Assembly: GCA_002050375.1 (NCBI GenBank)
Contig: MWYU01000728.1
Span: 1 to 32,583 of the forward strand
Direction: 5' to 3'
Origin: Chitinophagales bacterium 62-2
GTDB lineage: Bacteria > Bacteroidota > Bacteroidia > Chitinophagales > Chitinophagaceae
Length of the DNA stretch: 32,583 nucleotides
Below the pieces are notes generated by a model, which saw only the letters and a program-made list of their open reading frames with translations, was not told the DNA's origin and did no database searches. Each line of letters begins with the position of its first letter. Within the stretch, counting starts at the first letter, position 1. Both the position numbers and the translations under genes were made by a program. Positions 1-8,887 of this stretch are shown here, one piece after another.

Positions 1-780
1 CTGTTAATATCCTCTGTTGTCCTTATTAATCTCCTTTTCGTTTACGCAACAAAGCCTGTTGAAACCTCTGTTACTAATGCTGTAGAAATTACTACTACTG
101 ATAACACTACTGCTACTAATACTACTGCTGCTAATACTACAACTGCCAATTCTTCTGTTAACAATGACCAGGCTAGTGATAAATTATCTATTTATGATAA
201 TCTTCAGCTTGCAAGTTTAGGATTATCTAAAGAAGCTTTCGAGTTTGGTATTAAAGGTTTTGAAAATCTACTTGCAGCAGGTAAACTTCACAACGATCAG
301 ATTATTTCAATAGTAGATTTTAGTCGTGCTTCCAGTAAAAAGCGTTTATTTGTTATAGACCTTAAGAATAGTAAAGTTTTATTTAATACTTATGTTTCTC
401 ACGGGAGAAATTCAGGTAGAGAAGTAGCGCAGGAGTTTTCTAACCAGCCCGAGAGTTTTAAAAGCAGTCTTGGTTTTTATGTAACCGGTGGAACGTATGA
501 AGGTAAACATGGCTTCTCAATGCGTTTAATGGGCGAAGAACCCGGATTTAATGATAATGCTTTAAGCCGTGCAATAGTAATGCATAGTGCAGAATACATC
601 AATGAAAGTATTATTAAACACCAAGGCTTTATTGGTCGCAGTCTTGGATGTCCCGCACTTTCTCCAACTATATACAAGCCTGTGATTGAGAAAATCAAGA
701 ACGGAACTTGTTTATTTCTTTACAGTCCTAATAAAAGTTACCTTACTCATTCTAAACTAATAAATATAAATAAAGCTTAA
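1..780 (+). CDS. Murein L,D-transpeptidase catalytic domain family protein (YkuD_2-like), 5'-truncated by window edge
   Basis: Frame 1 is open from base 1 to TAA at 778-780; the track lists only the internal ATG ORF 520..780. Translation includes RLFVIDLKNSKVLFNTYVSHGRNSG...SLGFYVTGGTYEGKHGFSMRLMGEE...AIVMHSAEYI...GRSLGCPALS, with the HS...SLGCPAL catalytic motif. A Thr/Ala/Asn-rich linker precedes the domain. Confidence 0.88.
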   Translation: MLISSVVLINLLFVYATKPVETSVTNAVEITTTDNTTATNTTAANTTTANSSVNNDQASDKLSIYDNLQLASLGLSKEAFEFGIKGFENLLAAGKLHNDQIISIVDFSRASSKKRLFVIDLKNSKVLFNTYVSHGRNSGREVAQEFSNQPESFKSSLGFYVTGGTYEGKHGFSMRLMGEEPGFNDNALSRAIVMHSAEYINESIIKHQGFIGRSLGCPALSPTIYKPVIEKIKNGTCLFLYSPNKSYLTHSKLININKA

Positions 781-794
781 GATATTTTTCTTAG

Positions 795-840
795 AACAGA
801 AAGAGGCTTTGTCTTGCAAAAGATAAAGCCTCTTTCTGTT
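795..840 (+). terminator. Stem-loop terminator candidate after the L,D-transpeptidase gene
   Basis: Perfect 16-nt inverted repeat AACAGAAAGAGGCTTT (795-810) / AAAGCCTCTTTCTGTT (825-840) with a 14-nt loop, 15 nt after the stop codon. Confidence 0.8.
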
Positions 841-870
841 TATTGATCGAAAATAGTAGTTATTGTAAGG

Positions 871-1023
871 TTAAAGGAGATTAAGCCCCTTTGCAAAAAA
901 GGTTACAACAAATGGAAGTGCCACCCAAAAAAATTTAGTTACAAAAATTAATAATAGGATCATTACTATTAACGATATGAAGAAATATAACCAATATTTT
1001 CCCGTCGCTTTTGTAGTTTCCAT
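871..1023 (-). CDS. Small hydrophobic membrane protein, 50 aa (not in supplied ORF track)
   Basis: Complete ATG..TAA ORF: METTKATGKYWLYFFISLIVMILLLIFVTKFFWVALPFVVTFFAKGLNLL. Hydrophobic composition; sits between a terminator and the divergent malQ gene. Confidence 0.55.
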   Translation of the reverse strand: METTKATGKYWLYFFISLIVMILLLIFVTKFFWVALPFVVTFFAKGLNLL

Positions 1024-1142
1024 GCTTTTGAAGTTTTGGCAAAAATAAGAGTTGCATTAATATTATCAATATTTGTTTTGGAACCTCGTTAAAGTGGTTA
1101 AAATGTTTTATTTATTTTCGCCGCCGAACTAAAATAACAACC

Positions 1143-4100
1143 TTGAATACTGAAACTTCTTTCTACGAAAATGAAGATATGTCTGCGACCGATAATAGTT
1201 CTGTTGGTACTATAAATGAAAATCAGCAGAACCATGAAGCTGAAAAAAACGGCGAAGAAAGCGAGGCCGAAAAACCTGATTTAGAGGAAGACATGCTCCC
1301 TAATACTATATCTTTCAATACCGAAACGCGAAAAAAAGGTAGGTCAGATTTAGTTTCAGAGAAAGGTTTAAATAACAGCGAAGGGCATGGTGATAAAAAA
1401 GTAAAACAGCTTACTTCATCTAAAATAGAAGAAATAAAAACTGGTTATTTTAAGGCTAATACTACGAAAATAGCACCGAGCGATTCGGGGGAAAAAATAA
1501 AGAAAAAATCTACGCCTATTAAAGGAACTCCTTTACAAACAATTACTTTTAAAGTAAAGTTTCATACTAAACCGGGTCAATCAATTTGTGTATTAGGTAA
1601 TCATTCTCTTTTAGGAAATAATGATGCAGAAACGGCCTTTCAATTACAATATTTTAATGCCGATTACTGGTATGGAACTCTCAACATTCCGGAAAATAAA
1701 GTTTTACCTGCCACTATTTGCTATAAATATCTGATGAAGGATGAAGACGGTAGTATTACCGTTGAATGGGGCGATGACAGAATAATACCTTCCTCTCTTC
1801 GAAACAAAGAACAAATGGTTCTTGTTGACGATTGGAATTCTACAAGTGCCATAGAAAACACATTTTATACTGAACCGTTTAAAAGTGTTCTTTTAAAAAA
1901 CAATTACACCCCGGTAAATGCAATTGAGCCTGAAATTGTAACACACGTTTTTAAAGTAAAAGCCCCACTCTTATTAAAAGGGCAAGGGTTATGTATAATT
2001 GGATCGATACCCGAATTAGCCGAATGGAATACGGATACACCTTTGTTACTCTCACGCGGGAAAAATGAAGATTGGTATACTATACAATTAGAATTGTCAG
2101 CAGCTTCTTTTCCTGTTGAGTATAAATATGGCATGTACGATATTAATGAAAAGAAGTTTGTACAGTATGAAAGCGGTAAAAACCGTTTCTTATATGATAA
2201 TCCCTCTACCACAAAAATAACGGTTGTAACGGACGGATTTGCAGTGTTACCTAATAACAGTTTTAGAGGTGCCGGTGTTGCTATTCCTGTTTTTAGTTTA
2301 AGGAGCGAAAAGGGCTTAGGTGTTGGTGAGTTTAACGATCTTAAGTTGATGGTTGACTGGGCTAAAGAAGTCGGTTTAAAGGTTGTTCAGATATTACCGG
2401 TTAACGATACGACTGCTACATATACCAAAGCCGATAGTTATCCTTATGCCGCTATATCCGCCTTTGCCTTGCACCCGTTATACCTTCATTTGCCAGCGGT
2501 TGTAAGCAGACAAAACAAGGGACTGCTTTCGTCTTTAACTGATATACAAAACAAACTCAACAGCAAAACGGAAGTTTCGTATGACGAGGTTATGGAAGTA
2601 AAATGGTCTTTTATTGAAAAGATTTTTCCGTCTCAAAAAAAACCAACATTTAGAAGCATAGGTTTTAAATCGTTCTTTAATGATAATGCGCATTGGTTGG
2701 TTCCATACGCCGCGTTTTGTTTTCTTCGGGATAAATATAAAACTGCTGATTTTTCAAGGTGGCAGACTAACCAAACTTACGATGCTAAGACAATTGAAGC
2801 GTTGGCTGGCTCTCCTTTAGAGGCGGCAGATGAAATCAGTATTAATTATTTTGTTCAGTATTATTTACATCTGCAATTAAAAGAAGCTACAGAGTATGCC
2901 CATGCGAAGGGGATAATTGTAAAAGGAGATATACCCATTGGTATTTATCGCCATAGTTCTGATGCGTGGCAGGAGCCGCAATTATACAATATGGATATGC
3001 AGGCCGGCGCACCGCCAGATGATTTTGCTATTAAAGGGCAAAATTGGGGTTTTCCCACCTATAACTGGCAGCAAATGCAGCAGGATAGTTTTACCTGGTG
3101 GAAAAAACGTTTTAAGCAGATGAGCTATTATTTTGATGCCTTTCGCATTGACCATATCCTTGGCTTTTTTAGAATATGGAGCATCCCTATGGATGCAGTA
3201 GAAGGCATAATGGGCCGTTTTGTTCCTGCATTGCCTGTTCATCAGAATGAATTTATTGAAAGGGGTGTTAACTTTAACTACGACAGATTTTGCAAACCAT
3301 TTATAAATAACGCTGTTTTAATTGAAGTTTTTGGACACCTGTCAGAAATGGTAAAGAGCGAGTTTTTACAGCTATCAGATACTGGGTATTATATTTTGAA
3401 AACCGCATTTGATACCCAAAGAAAAGTTGAAAGCTATTTTTTGGAGAAGGAGCAAAACTCTCAAAATCATAAACTTAAACACGGTTTATTCGATATTATA
3501 TCTAATGTTCTTTTATTTGAGAAGGGATCTGATAAAACACGCTTCCATTTCAGAATCTTGATTGAAGACACATCAACGTTTAAGTATCTCGATGGAGATA
3601 CACAACATAAGTTAAAGGATCTGTACGTTAACTATTTCTTTCGCCGGCAGGATGACTTTTGGTATAAAGAGGCAATGAAAAAACTTCCTGAATTAAAGCG
3701 GAGCACAAACATGCTTATCTGCGGAGAAGATCTTGGTATGGTGCCTGACTGTGTACCGGGAGTAATGAAAGAACTCGCTATCTTAAGCCTCGAAATTCAG
3801 CGCATGCCTAAAGATCCTACACGTGATTTTTTCCATCCTAACGATGCTCCGTATTTAAGCGTGGTAACACCTTCAACGCATGATATGAGCACTATAAGAG
3901 GTTGGTGGGAAGAAGACAGGCCAGTAACACAACATTTTTTCAACCAGGAATTAGGGCAGTGGGGTACTGCACCTTTTTATTGCGAGCCGTGGATAAACCA
4001 GTTAATTGTTAAGCAGCACCTGTATTCTCCCGCAATATGGAGTATTTTCCAATTGCAGGATTTGCTAGGAATGGATAAAGAGTTAAGAAGAGAAAACCCC

Positions 4101-4238
4101 TCTGAAGAGCGTATAAATATTCCGGCCGATCCAAAGCATTATTGGTGTTACCGAATGCATTTAACGCTTGAGAACCTGCTGGCTCAAAAAGGTTTTAATT
4201 CAGAACTAAAAATGTCTATTGCTGAAGCAGGGCGTTAA
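1143..4238 (+). CDS. malQ: 4-alpha-glucanotransferase (GH77) with two N-terminal starch-binding CBM20-like domains and an extra charged N-terminal tail
   Basis: TTG start. CBM20-like segments (TFKVKFHTKPGQSICVLGNHSLLG; HVFKVKAPLLLKGQGLCIIGSIPELAEWN) are followed by GH77 motifs (GVAIPVFSLRSEKGLGVGEFNDLK; VKGDIPIGIYRHSSDAW; YFDAFRIDHILGFFRIW; ICGEDLGMVPDCV; SVVTPSTHDMSTIRGWWEED). Confidence 0.93.
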   Translation: MNTETSFYENEDMSATDNSSVGTINENQQNHEAEKNGEESEAEKPDLEEDMLPNTISFNTETRKKGRSDLVSEKGLNNSEGHGDKKVKQLTSSKIEEIKTGYFKANTTKIAPSDSGEKIKKKSTPIKGTPLQTITFKVKFHTKPGQSICVLGNHSLLGNNDAETAFQLQYFNADYWYGTLNIPENKVLPATICYKYLMKDEDGSITVEWGDDRIIPSSLRNKEQMVLVDDWNSTSAIENTFYTEPFKSVLLKNNYTPVNAIEPEIVTHVFKVKAPLLLKGQGLCIIGSIPELAEWNTDTPLLLSRGKNEDWYTIQLELSAASFPVEYKYGMYDINEKKFVQYESGKNRFLYDNPSTTKITVVTDGFAVLPNNSFRGAGVAIPVFSLRSEKGLGVGEFNDLKLMVDWAKEVGLKVVQILPVNDTTATYTKADSYPYAAISAFALHPLYLHLPAVVSRQNKGLLSSLTDIQNKLNSKTEVSYDEVMEVKWSFIEKIFPSQKKPTFRSIGFKSFFNDNAHWLVPYAAFCFLRDKYKTADFSRWQTNQTYDAKTIEALAGSPLEAADEISINYFVQYYLHLQLKEATEYAHAKGIIVKGDIPIGIYRHSSDAWQEPQLYNMDMQAGAPPDDFAIKGQNWGFPTYNWQQMQQDSFTWWKKRFKQMSYYFDAFRIDHILGFFRIWSIPMDAVEGIMGRFVPALPVHQNEFIERGVNFNYDRFCKPFINNAVLIEVFGHLSEMVKSEFLQLSDTGYYILKTAFDTQRKVESYFLEKEQNSQNHKLKHGLFDIISNVLLFEKGSDKTRFHFRILIEDTSTFKYLDGDTQHKLKDLYVNYFFRRQDDFWYKEAMKKLPELKRSTNMLICGEDLGMVPDCVPGVMKELAILSLEIQRMPKDPTRDFFHPNDAPYLSVVTPSTHDMSTIRGWWEEDRPVTQHFFNQELGQWGTAPFYCEPWINQLIVKQHLYSPAIWSIFQLQDLLGMDKELRRENPSEERINIPADPKHYWCYRMHLTLENLLAQKGFNSELKMSIAEAGR

Positions 4239-4304
4239 CCTACTTAAATCAGAATCCAAAAAGCCAAAAAGAAAATTAATTTCCCATCTAAAAAGTAAAA
4301 TATT

Positions 4305-5321
4305 GTGAAGGTTAAATACTGGTCGTTTAATCTCCCTTTTAAACATCCCTTCACCATTTCAAGGGGGACGAAAACGCACCAGCCATCTTTGGTGGTTGAA
4401 TTGGAAGTTGGGCGGTTTAAAGGATACGGTGAAGCACCGGCCATCACTTACTATAATATCACTTTAGAACAAATGATTGAGGACCTCGAAAAAAAGAAAA
4501 CATTTGTTGAGAAGTTCGCCTTTACTGATCCTGAACGTTATTGGCATTACCTGCATCATTTATTTCCAAACAACCCGTTTTTAGTTTGTGCTTTAGATAT
4601 GGCAGGATGGGATCTTTTTGGTAAAATGAAACGCAAGCCATTATATGATTTATGGAATACAAAATTTGAGAAAACACCTATTACAGATTATACAATAGGT
4701 ATAGATACTATAGAAAAAATGGTTACCAAGATGCAGGAAAAGCCGTGGTTAATCTATAAGATCAAGTTGGGAACACCGGATGATATTGCTATTGTTGAAG
4801 CATTAAGAAAACATACAGACGCGATTTTAAGGGTAGATGCAAACTCAGGCTGGACAACAAAGGAGGCGCTGGAGAAAATACCTGTTTTAGCCGGTTTGGG
4901 CGTGGAAATGATTGAACAACCTTTAGATAAAGCAAATTGGGAAGGTATGAAGCAATTATTTGCAGAATCTCCTTTGCCTTTGTTTGCTGATGAAAGCTGC
5001 GTTTTTGAGCAGGACGTTCAAAAATGCTACGAACACTTTCACGGTGTAAATATTAAGCTTACGAAATGTAGCGGAATTACTCCTGCCCGAAGGATGATAA
5101 CAAAAGCCCGCGAATTAGGTATGAAGGTGATGATGGGTTCTATGAATGAAAGTTCAATTGGATCTGCTGCTGTTGTACATTTTCTCCCTCAATTAGATTT
5201 TGTAGATGTTGATGGTCCACTCCTTTTAAATGAGGACATTGCAAGTGGTTTAGATTATTCAACTGGGCAGGTGAAACCATCCAACGAACCAGGATTAGGT
5301 ATTTCAATAAATTTTTCATAG
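4305..5321 (+). CDS. Dipeptide epimerase, L-Ala-D/L-Glu epimerase-like (enolase superfamily)
   Basis: GTG start. Enolase-superfamily motifs YKIKLGTPDD, RVDANSGW, EMIEQPL, LFADESC, NIKLTKCSGI. Confidence 0.87.
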   Translation: MKVKYWSFNLPFKHPFTISRGTKTHQPSLVVELEVGRFKGYGEAPAITYYNITLEQMIEDLEKKKTFVEKFAFTDPERYWHYLHHLFPNNPFLVCALDMAGWDLFGKMKRKPLYDLWNTKFEKTPITDYTIGIDTIEKMVTKMQEKPWLIYKIKLGTPDDIAIVEALRKHTDAILRVDANSGWTTKEALEKIPVLAGLGVEMIEQPLDKANWEGMKQLFAESPLPLFADESCVFEQDVQKCYEHFHGVNIKLTKCSGITPARRMITKARELGMKVMMGSMNESSIGSAAVVHFLPQLDFVDVDGPLLLNEDIASGLDYSTGQVKPSNEPGLGISINFS

Positions 5322-5522
5322 ACTTTCGTTGTCGTATTTTCTGAATACAAACCTAATTTTCCGGTAAAGAAGTTGCGAATTTACTGGTAATAGAAGATGA
5401 AGTAAGTCTTAAAACAATTTGATTATCAGTACCAAGCACTATTATAAGTGGATTACCAAAAGCATGTTTGTTTCATAATATAAGAGTATAGACCACAAAA
5501 AATCCTTTAGGAACTAACTATA

Positions 5523-7868
5523 TCAGGTAGACTTTTTCCTTCTTACAACCTTTTTAGGCGGATTTGCTTTCAGCTCTTCAATAATTGCTTTTACTTCTTC
5601 TATGGTAAGATTTGCAGCCCTTTCCTGTTGTTCTTTTGAAAGTTTATAATTACGTAACCCCTGCTTTATGTATGGGCCATAAGGACCTTTTAAAATCTGT
5701 ATTTTTTCTTTCTCGAAAACCTTCAATGTACGGTCGTCTTTGGCTTTACGTTTTTCTTCAATCATAGGAGCAATATCTTCTATACTTACATTGTACGGAT
5801 CCATTTCTTTATTTAGCGAGTAAAACTTTTTGTCGTGCGAAGCATAAGGGCCAAACCTTCCAATATTCACCAATACATCGCTGCCTTCAAAAACTCCAAG
5901 GTTACGCGGAAGTTTAAACAACTCCATCGCTTCTTCCATTGTTATGGTCTCAATGCTTTGGTTAGCTTTCAATTTTGCAAACCTTGGTTTCTCTTCTTCT
6001 TCAGCATTTCCTATTTGTACCATGGGGCCATAACGTCCCATCCTGGCAATAACTTTCTTCCCTGTTTCCAGATCAATGCCTAACTCTCTTTCGCCTTTAG
6101 CTCTTTCAGCTTTTTCAAGCGTGTGCTCAATATCATTATGAAAGGGCTTGTAAAAATCGTCAATCATGGTATTCCAAAGCATTTTACCGCCCGCGATCTC
6201 ATCGAACTCCTCTTCTATGTGTGCTGTGAAACCATAATCCATTACCTTTTTAAAATGAAGTTTCAAAAAGTCCGTTACTACCATCCCCAGGTCAGTAGGA
6301 AACAATTTGCTTTTTTCAGCTCCGGTAATCTCAGTAATTACTTCTTTATGTAACGAATTGTCTTTTTTTAGGCGTAAAACATTTACATCTCTTTTTACAC
6401 CGTCCTTATCACGCTTTTCTACATAATTTCTTTTAATTATTGTGGTAATAGTAGGAGCGTAGGTTGAAGGCCGGCCAATACCTAATTCCTCCAGCTTTTT
6501 TACTAAAGAAGCTTCAGTATATCTTGGTGCAGGACGGGTGAACTTTTGAGTAGCATTCATTTCTCTGAAATCCAGTTTCTGGTCTACCCTCAGTGGCGGT
6601 AAAATTCCTTCATTTTCTTCCTCATCTTCTGCGTCATCTTTGCCTTCCAAATATACTTTCAGGAAACCGTCAAACTTCATTACTTCTCCGTGGGCAGCAA
6701 GGCTTTCTTTATTGGTTGAGATATTTATCTTAGCTGTTGTCTTTTCAAATACAGCATCACTCATTTGGCAGGCGATCGTTCTTCTCCAGATAAGTTCGTA
6801 TAATCGCCGCGCATCTTCATCAGGTACCGTATGAGCTTCCATATAAGTAGGACGGATGGCTTCGTGAGCTTCCTGTGCGTTCTCATTTTTATTTTTGTAC
6901 TTGCGGGGCTGGTAGTATTTGTCGCCGTAACTGCTTCTTATTTCTTTCTGTACATCCTCGAGGGCAGTTTCGCTAAGGTTGATGCTGTCTGTACGCATAT
7001 AAGTTATCTTACCGCTTTCGTACAGTCTTTGGGCAAGCAGCATTGTTTTGCTTACACTGTAACCAAGCTTACGACTTGCTTCCTGTTGCAAAGTTGAGGT
7101 AGTGAAAGGAGCGGCCGGCGTACGCTTAGCTGGTTTTACGGTTACATCAGCAACGGTATATTCTGCATTTTTGCAACCTTCTAAAAACTCCTGTGCAGAT
7201 TCCTGCTTTACAATTTTTTGAGGACCCTCGGCTTTAAAGCTTACCGTCTTACTATTAATGTCAGGTGCGGAAAAAATCGCTTCAATCTTATAGCTGCTTT
7301 CATGCTTAAAGTTGTTTATTTCTCTTTCTCGTTCAACAATTAAACGTACCGCAACGCTTTGCACCCTGCCTGCACTAAGACTGCGTTGCATCCCTATCTT
7401 TCTCCATAATACAGGACTAAGTTCAAAACCTACAAGTCTGTCAAGGATCCGGCGTGCCTGTTGTGCATTTACCAAATCCATATTAATTGTGCGGGGATTT
7501 TGAACAGCTTTGCGAATAGCGGGTGCAGTTATCTCGTGAAAAACAATTCGCTTTGTTAATTTAGGATCTAATCCTAATGTTTCGGCCAAATGCCAGCTAA
7601 TGCTTTCGCCTTCACGATCCTCATCCGATGCCAGCCATACTTCCTTCGCTTTCTTGGCGCCTTGTTTAAGCTCTTTAACCACCTTCTGCTTATCTTCAGG
7701 AACAATATAACGTGGCTGATAATTATTATTTATATCAATGCCCATGTCGTCTTTCTCAAGATCGCGTATGTGCCCATAGCAACTTCTTACCTCAAAATCA
7801 TCTCCCAGTATTTTCTCAATCGTCTTAGCCTTCGCCGGAGATTCTACTATTAATAAGTTTTTACCCAT
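5523..7868 (-). CDS. topA: DNA topoisomerase I
   Basis: MGKNLLIVESPAKAKTIEKILGDDFEVRSCYGHIRDL; LASDEDREGESISWHLAE; GRVQSVAVRLIVERE; ITYMRTDSINLS; C-terminal G-x-(Y/F)-GP repeats. Confidence 0.97.
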   Translation of the reverse strand: MGKNLLIVESPAKAKTIEKILGDDFEVRSCYGHIRDLEKDDMGIDINNNYQPRYIVPEDKQKVVKELKQGAKKAKEVWLASDEDREGESISWHLAETLGLDPKLTKRIVFHEITAPAIRKAVQNPRTINMDLVNAQQARRILDRLVGFELSPVLWRKIGMQRSLSAGRVQSVAVRLIVEREREINNFKHESSYKIEAIFSAPDINSKTVSFKAEGPQKIVKQESAQEFLEGCKNAEYTVADVTVKPAKRTPAAPFTTSTLQQEASRKLGYSVSKTMLLAQRLYESGKITYMRTDSINLSETALEDVQKEIRSSYGDKYYQPRKYKNKNENAQEAHEAIRPTYMEAHTVPDEDARRLYELIWRRTIACQMSDAVFEKTTAKINISTNKESLAAHGEVMKFDGFLKVYLEGKDDAEDEEENEGILPPLRVDQKLDFREMNATQKFTRPAPRYTEASLVKKLEELGIGRPSTYAPTITTIIKRNYVEKRDKDGVKRDVNVLRLKKDNSLHKEVITEITGAEKSKLFPTDLGMVVTDFLKLHFKKVMDYGFTAHIEEEFDEIAGGKMLWNTMIDDFYKPFHNDIEHTLEKAERAKGERELGIDLETGKKVIARMGRYGPMVQIGNAEEEEKPRFAKLKANQSIETITMEEAMELFKLPRNLGVFEGSDVLVNIGRFGPYASHDKKFYSLNKEMDPYNVSIEDIAPMIEEKRKAKDDRTLKVFEKEKIQILKGPYGPYIKQGLRNYKLSKEQQERAANLTIEEVKAIIEELKANPPKKVVRRKKST

Positions 7869-8326
7869 TCTATAATTTTAAAAGGTTGAATGTACATGCT
7901 AAAACGAAATATAAAACATCACTCAGATTTAAACGCTTGCCCCTTCAACCAATGCAATATTACAGTATAAGTACAAATAGCAGGTATTTGATAAGTGAAG
8001 CTTTTCTTTAAAGCTATTATTATCAAGGCCTGCAATATTATGAAGACAGCAGGCAGCTTACTGAGATTGGGAGATAAGTTAAGCTGTTATTTTTTTTACC
8101 GGTAAATAAGAGCAATACGTTTCGAAATTTATCGTCACGATAAAAACTATGCATGAAGAAACTGAATTGATGAGGGAATGTTAGTATTGGCCACTAACGA
8201 TGCTTACATTTCAATAAAAGTTAAATATGTTATAGTAATATTACGAAGATGTCAAAAAAATGGGGAAAAAGAAGAAGATTGTGTAAAACTATTCACATTT
8301 CAAGGCATTATGTAAAAGTATATAAT

Positions 8327-8334
8327 TACATTTG
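8327..8334 (+). promoter_or_regulatory. Putative Bacteroidota -7 element (TACATTTG) for the RlpA-like gene
   Basis: Matches the TAnnTTTG consensus of Bacteroidota housekeeping promoters, about 60 nt upstream of the CDS. No convincing -33 element seen. Confidence 0.4.
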
Positions 8335-8401
8335 CGTCCTATCAGGATGAAGCTAATCAAGTAGAGCTAAAATATTTCGTAACACAAAAAATTTGCCACT
8401 T

Positions 8402-8803
8402 TTGAAAAAACTCATACTATCGTTCTTGCTGATACCAGCATTTGCGTCCGCCCAGAAAAAAATCTCCGACAAGAAATCTCTAAATGGAATTGCGAGTTTT
8501 TACGCCAATCGCTTTAATGGACTTAAAACTGCTACAGGAGAAATATTTAGGCAAACTAATTTGACTGCCGCCAGTAATAATTTCAAAATTAACACTTGGG
8601 TAAAAGTGACTAATCTCTTCAATAACAAATCTGTTATAGTAAGAATTAATGATCGCATGCACGAAAGAATGGCTAAAATGGGCAGGGTTGTTGATTTAAC
8701 AGGTGCTGCTGCAAAACTTTTGGGTGTAGGAAATGATGGTTTGCTAAAAGTAAAAGTGGAAAGTTTAAGCCCTAATTTTATGCTTACTGCAATTGTTCTT
8801 TAA
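8402..8803 (+). CDS. RlpA-like double-psi beta-barrel protein (secreted)
   Basis: MKKLILSFLLIPAFASAQ signal peptide if started at TTG 8402 (track start is TTG 8393). ASFYANRFNGLKTATGEIF...VKVTNLFNNKSVIVRINDRM...RVVDLTGAAAKLLG is characteristic of the RlpA-like DPBB domain. Confidence 0.88.
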   Translation: MKKLILSFLLIPAFASAQKKISDKKSLNGIASFYANRFNGLKTATGEIFRQTNLTAASNNFKINTWVKVTNLFNNKSVIVRINDRMHERMAKMGRVVDLTGAAAKLLGVGNDGLLKVKVESLSPNFMLTAIVL

Positions 8804-8887
8804 AATTTTATCCGAGTAAATTTCCTTATTTATTCATCTTCTCTTTCCATATTAATGCAATAAAAGCTCGGATAGCAGTAATCTATT

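Noticed and set aside
1904-2212. 102-aa minus-strand ORF
   Set aside because: Antisense within the malQ CBM20 region; no recognisable features.
5480-5522. TTCC-TAAA-GGA-TTTTTT as a topA terminator
   Set aside because: Stem of only about 3 bp; too weak to claim.
5835-7853. Series of plus-strand ORFs of 60-90 aa
   Set aside because: All antisense to topA, which is complete and well supported.
8249-8350. 33-aa basic ORF MSKKWGKRRRLCKTIHISRHYVKVYNYICVLSG
   Set aside because: Too short, no conservation evidence, and overlaps the putative TACATTTG promoter element of the RlpA-like gene.
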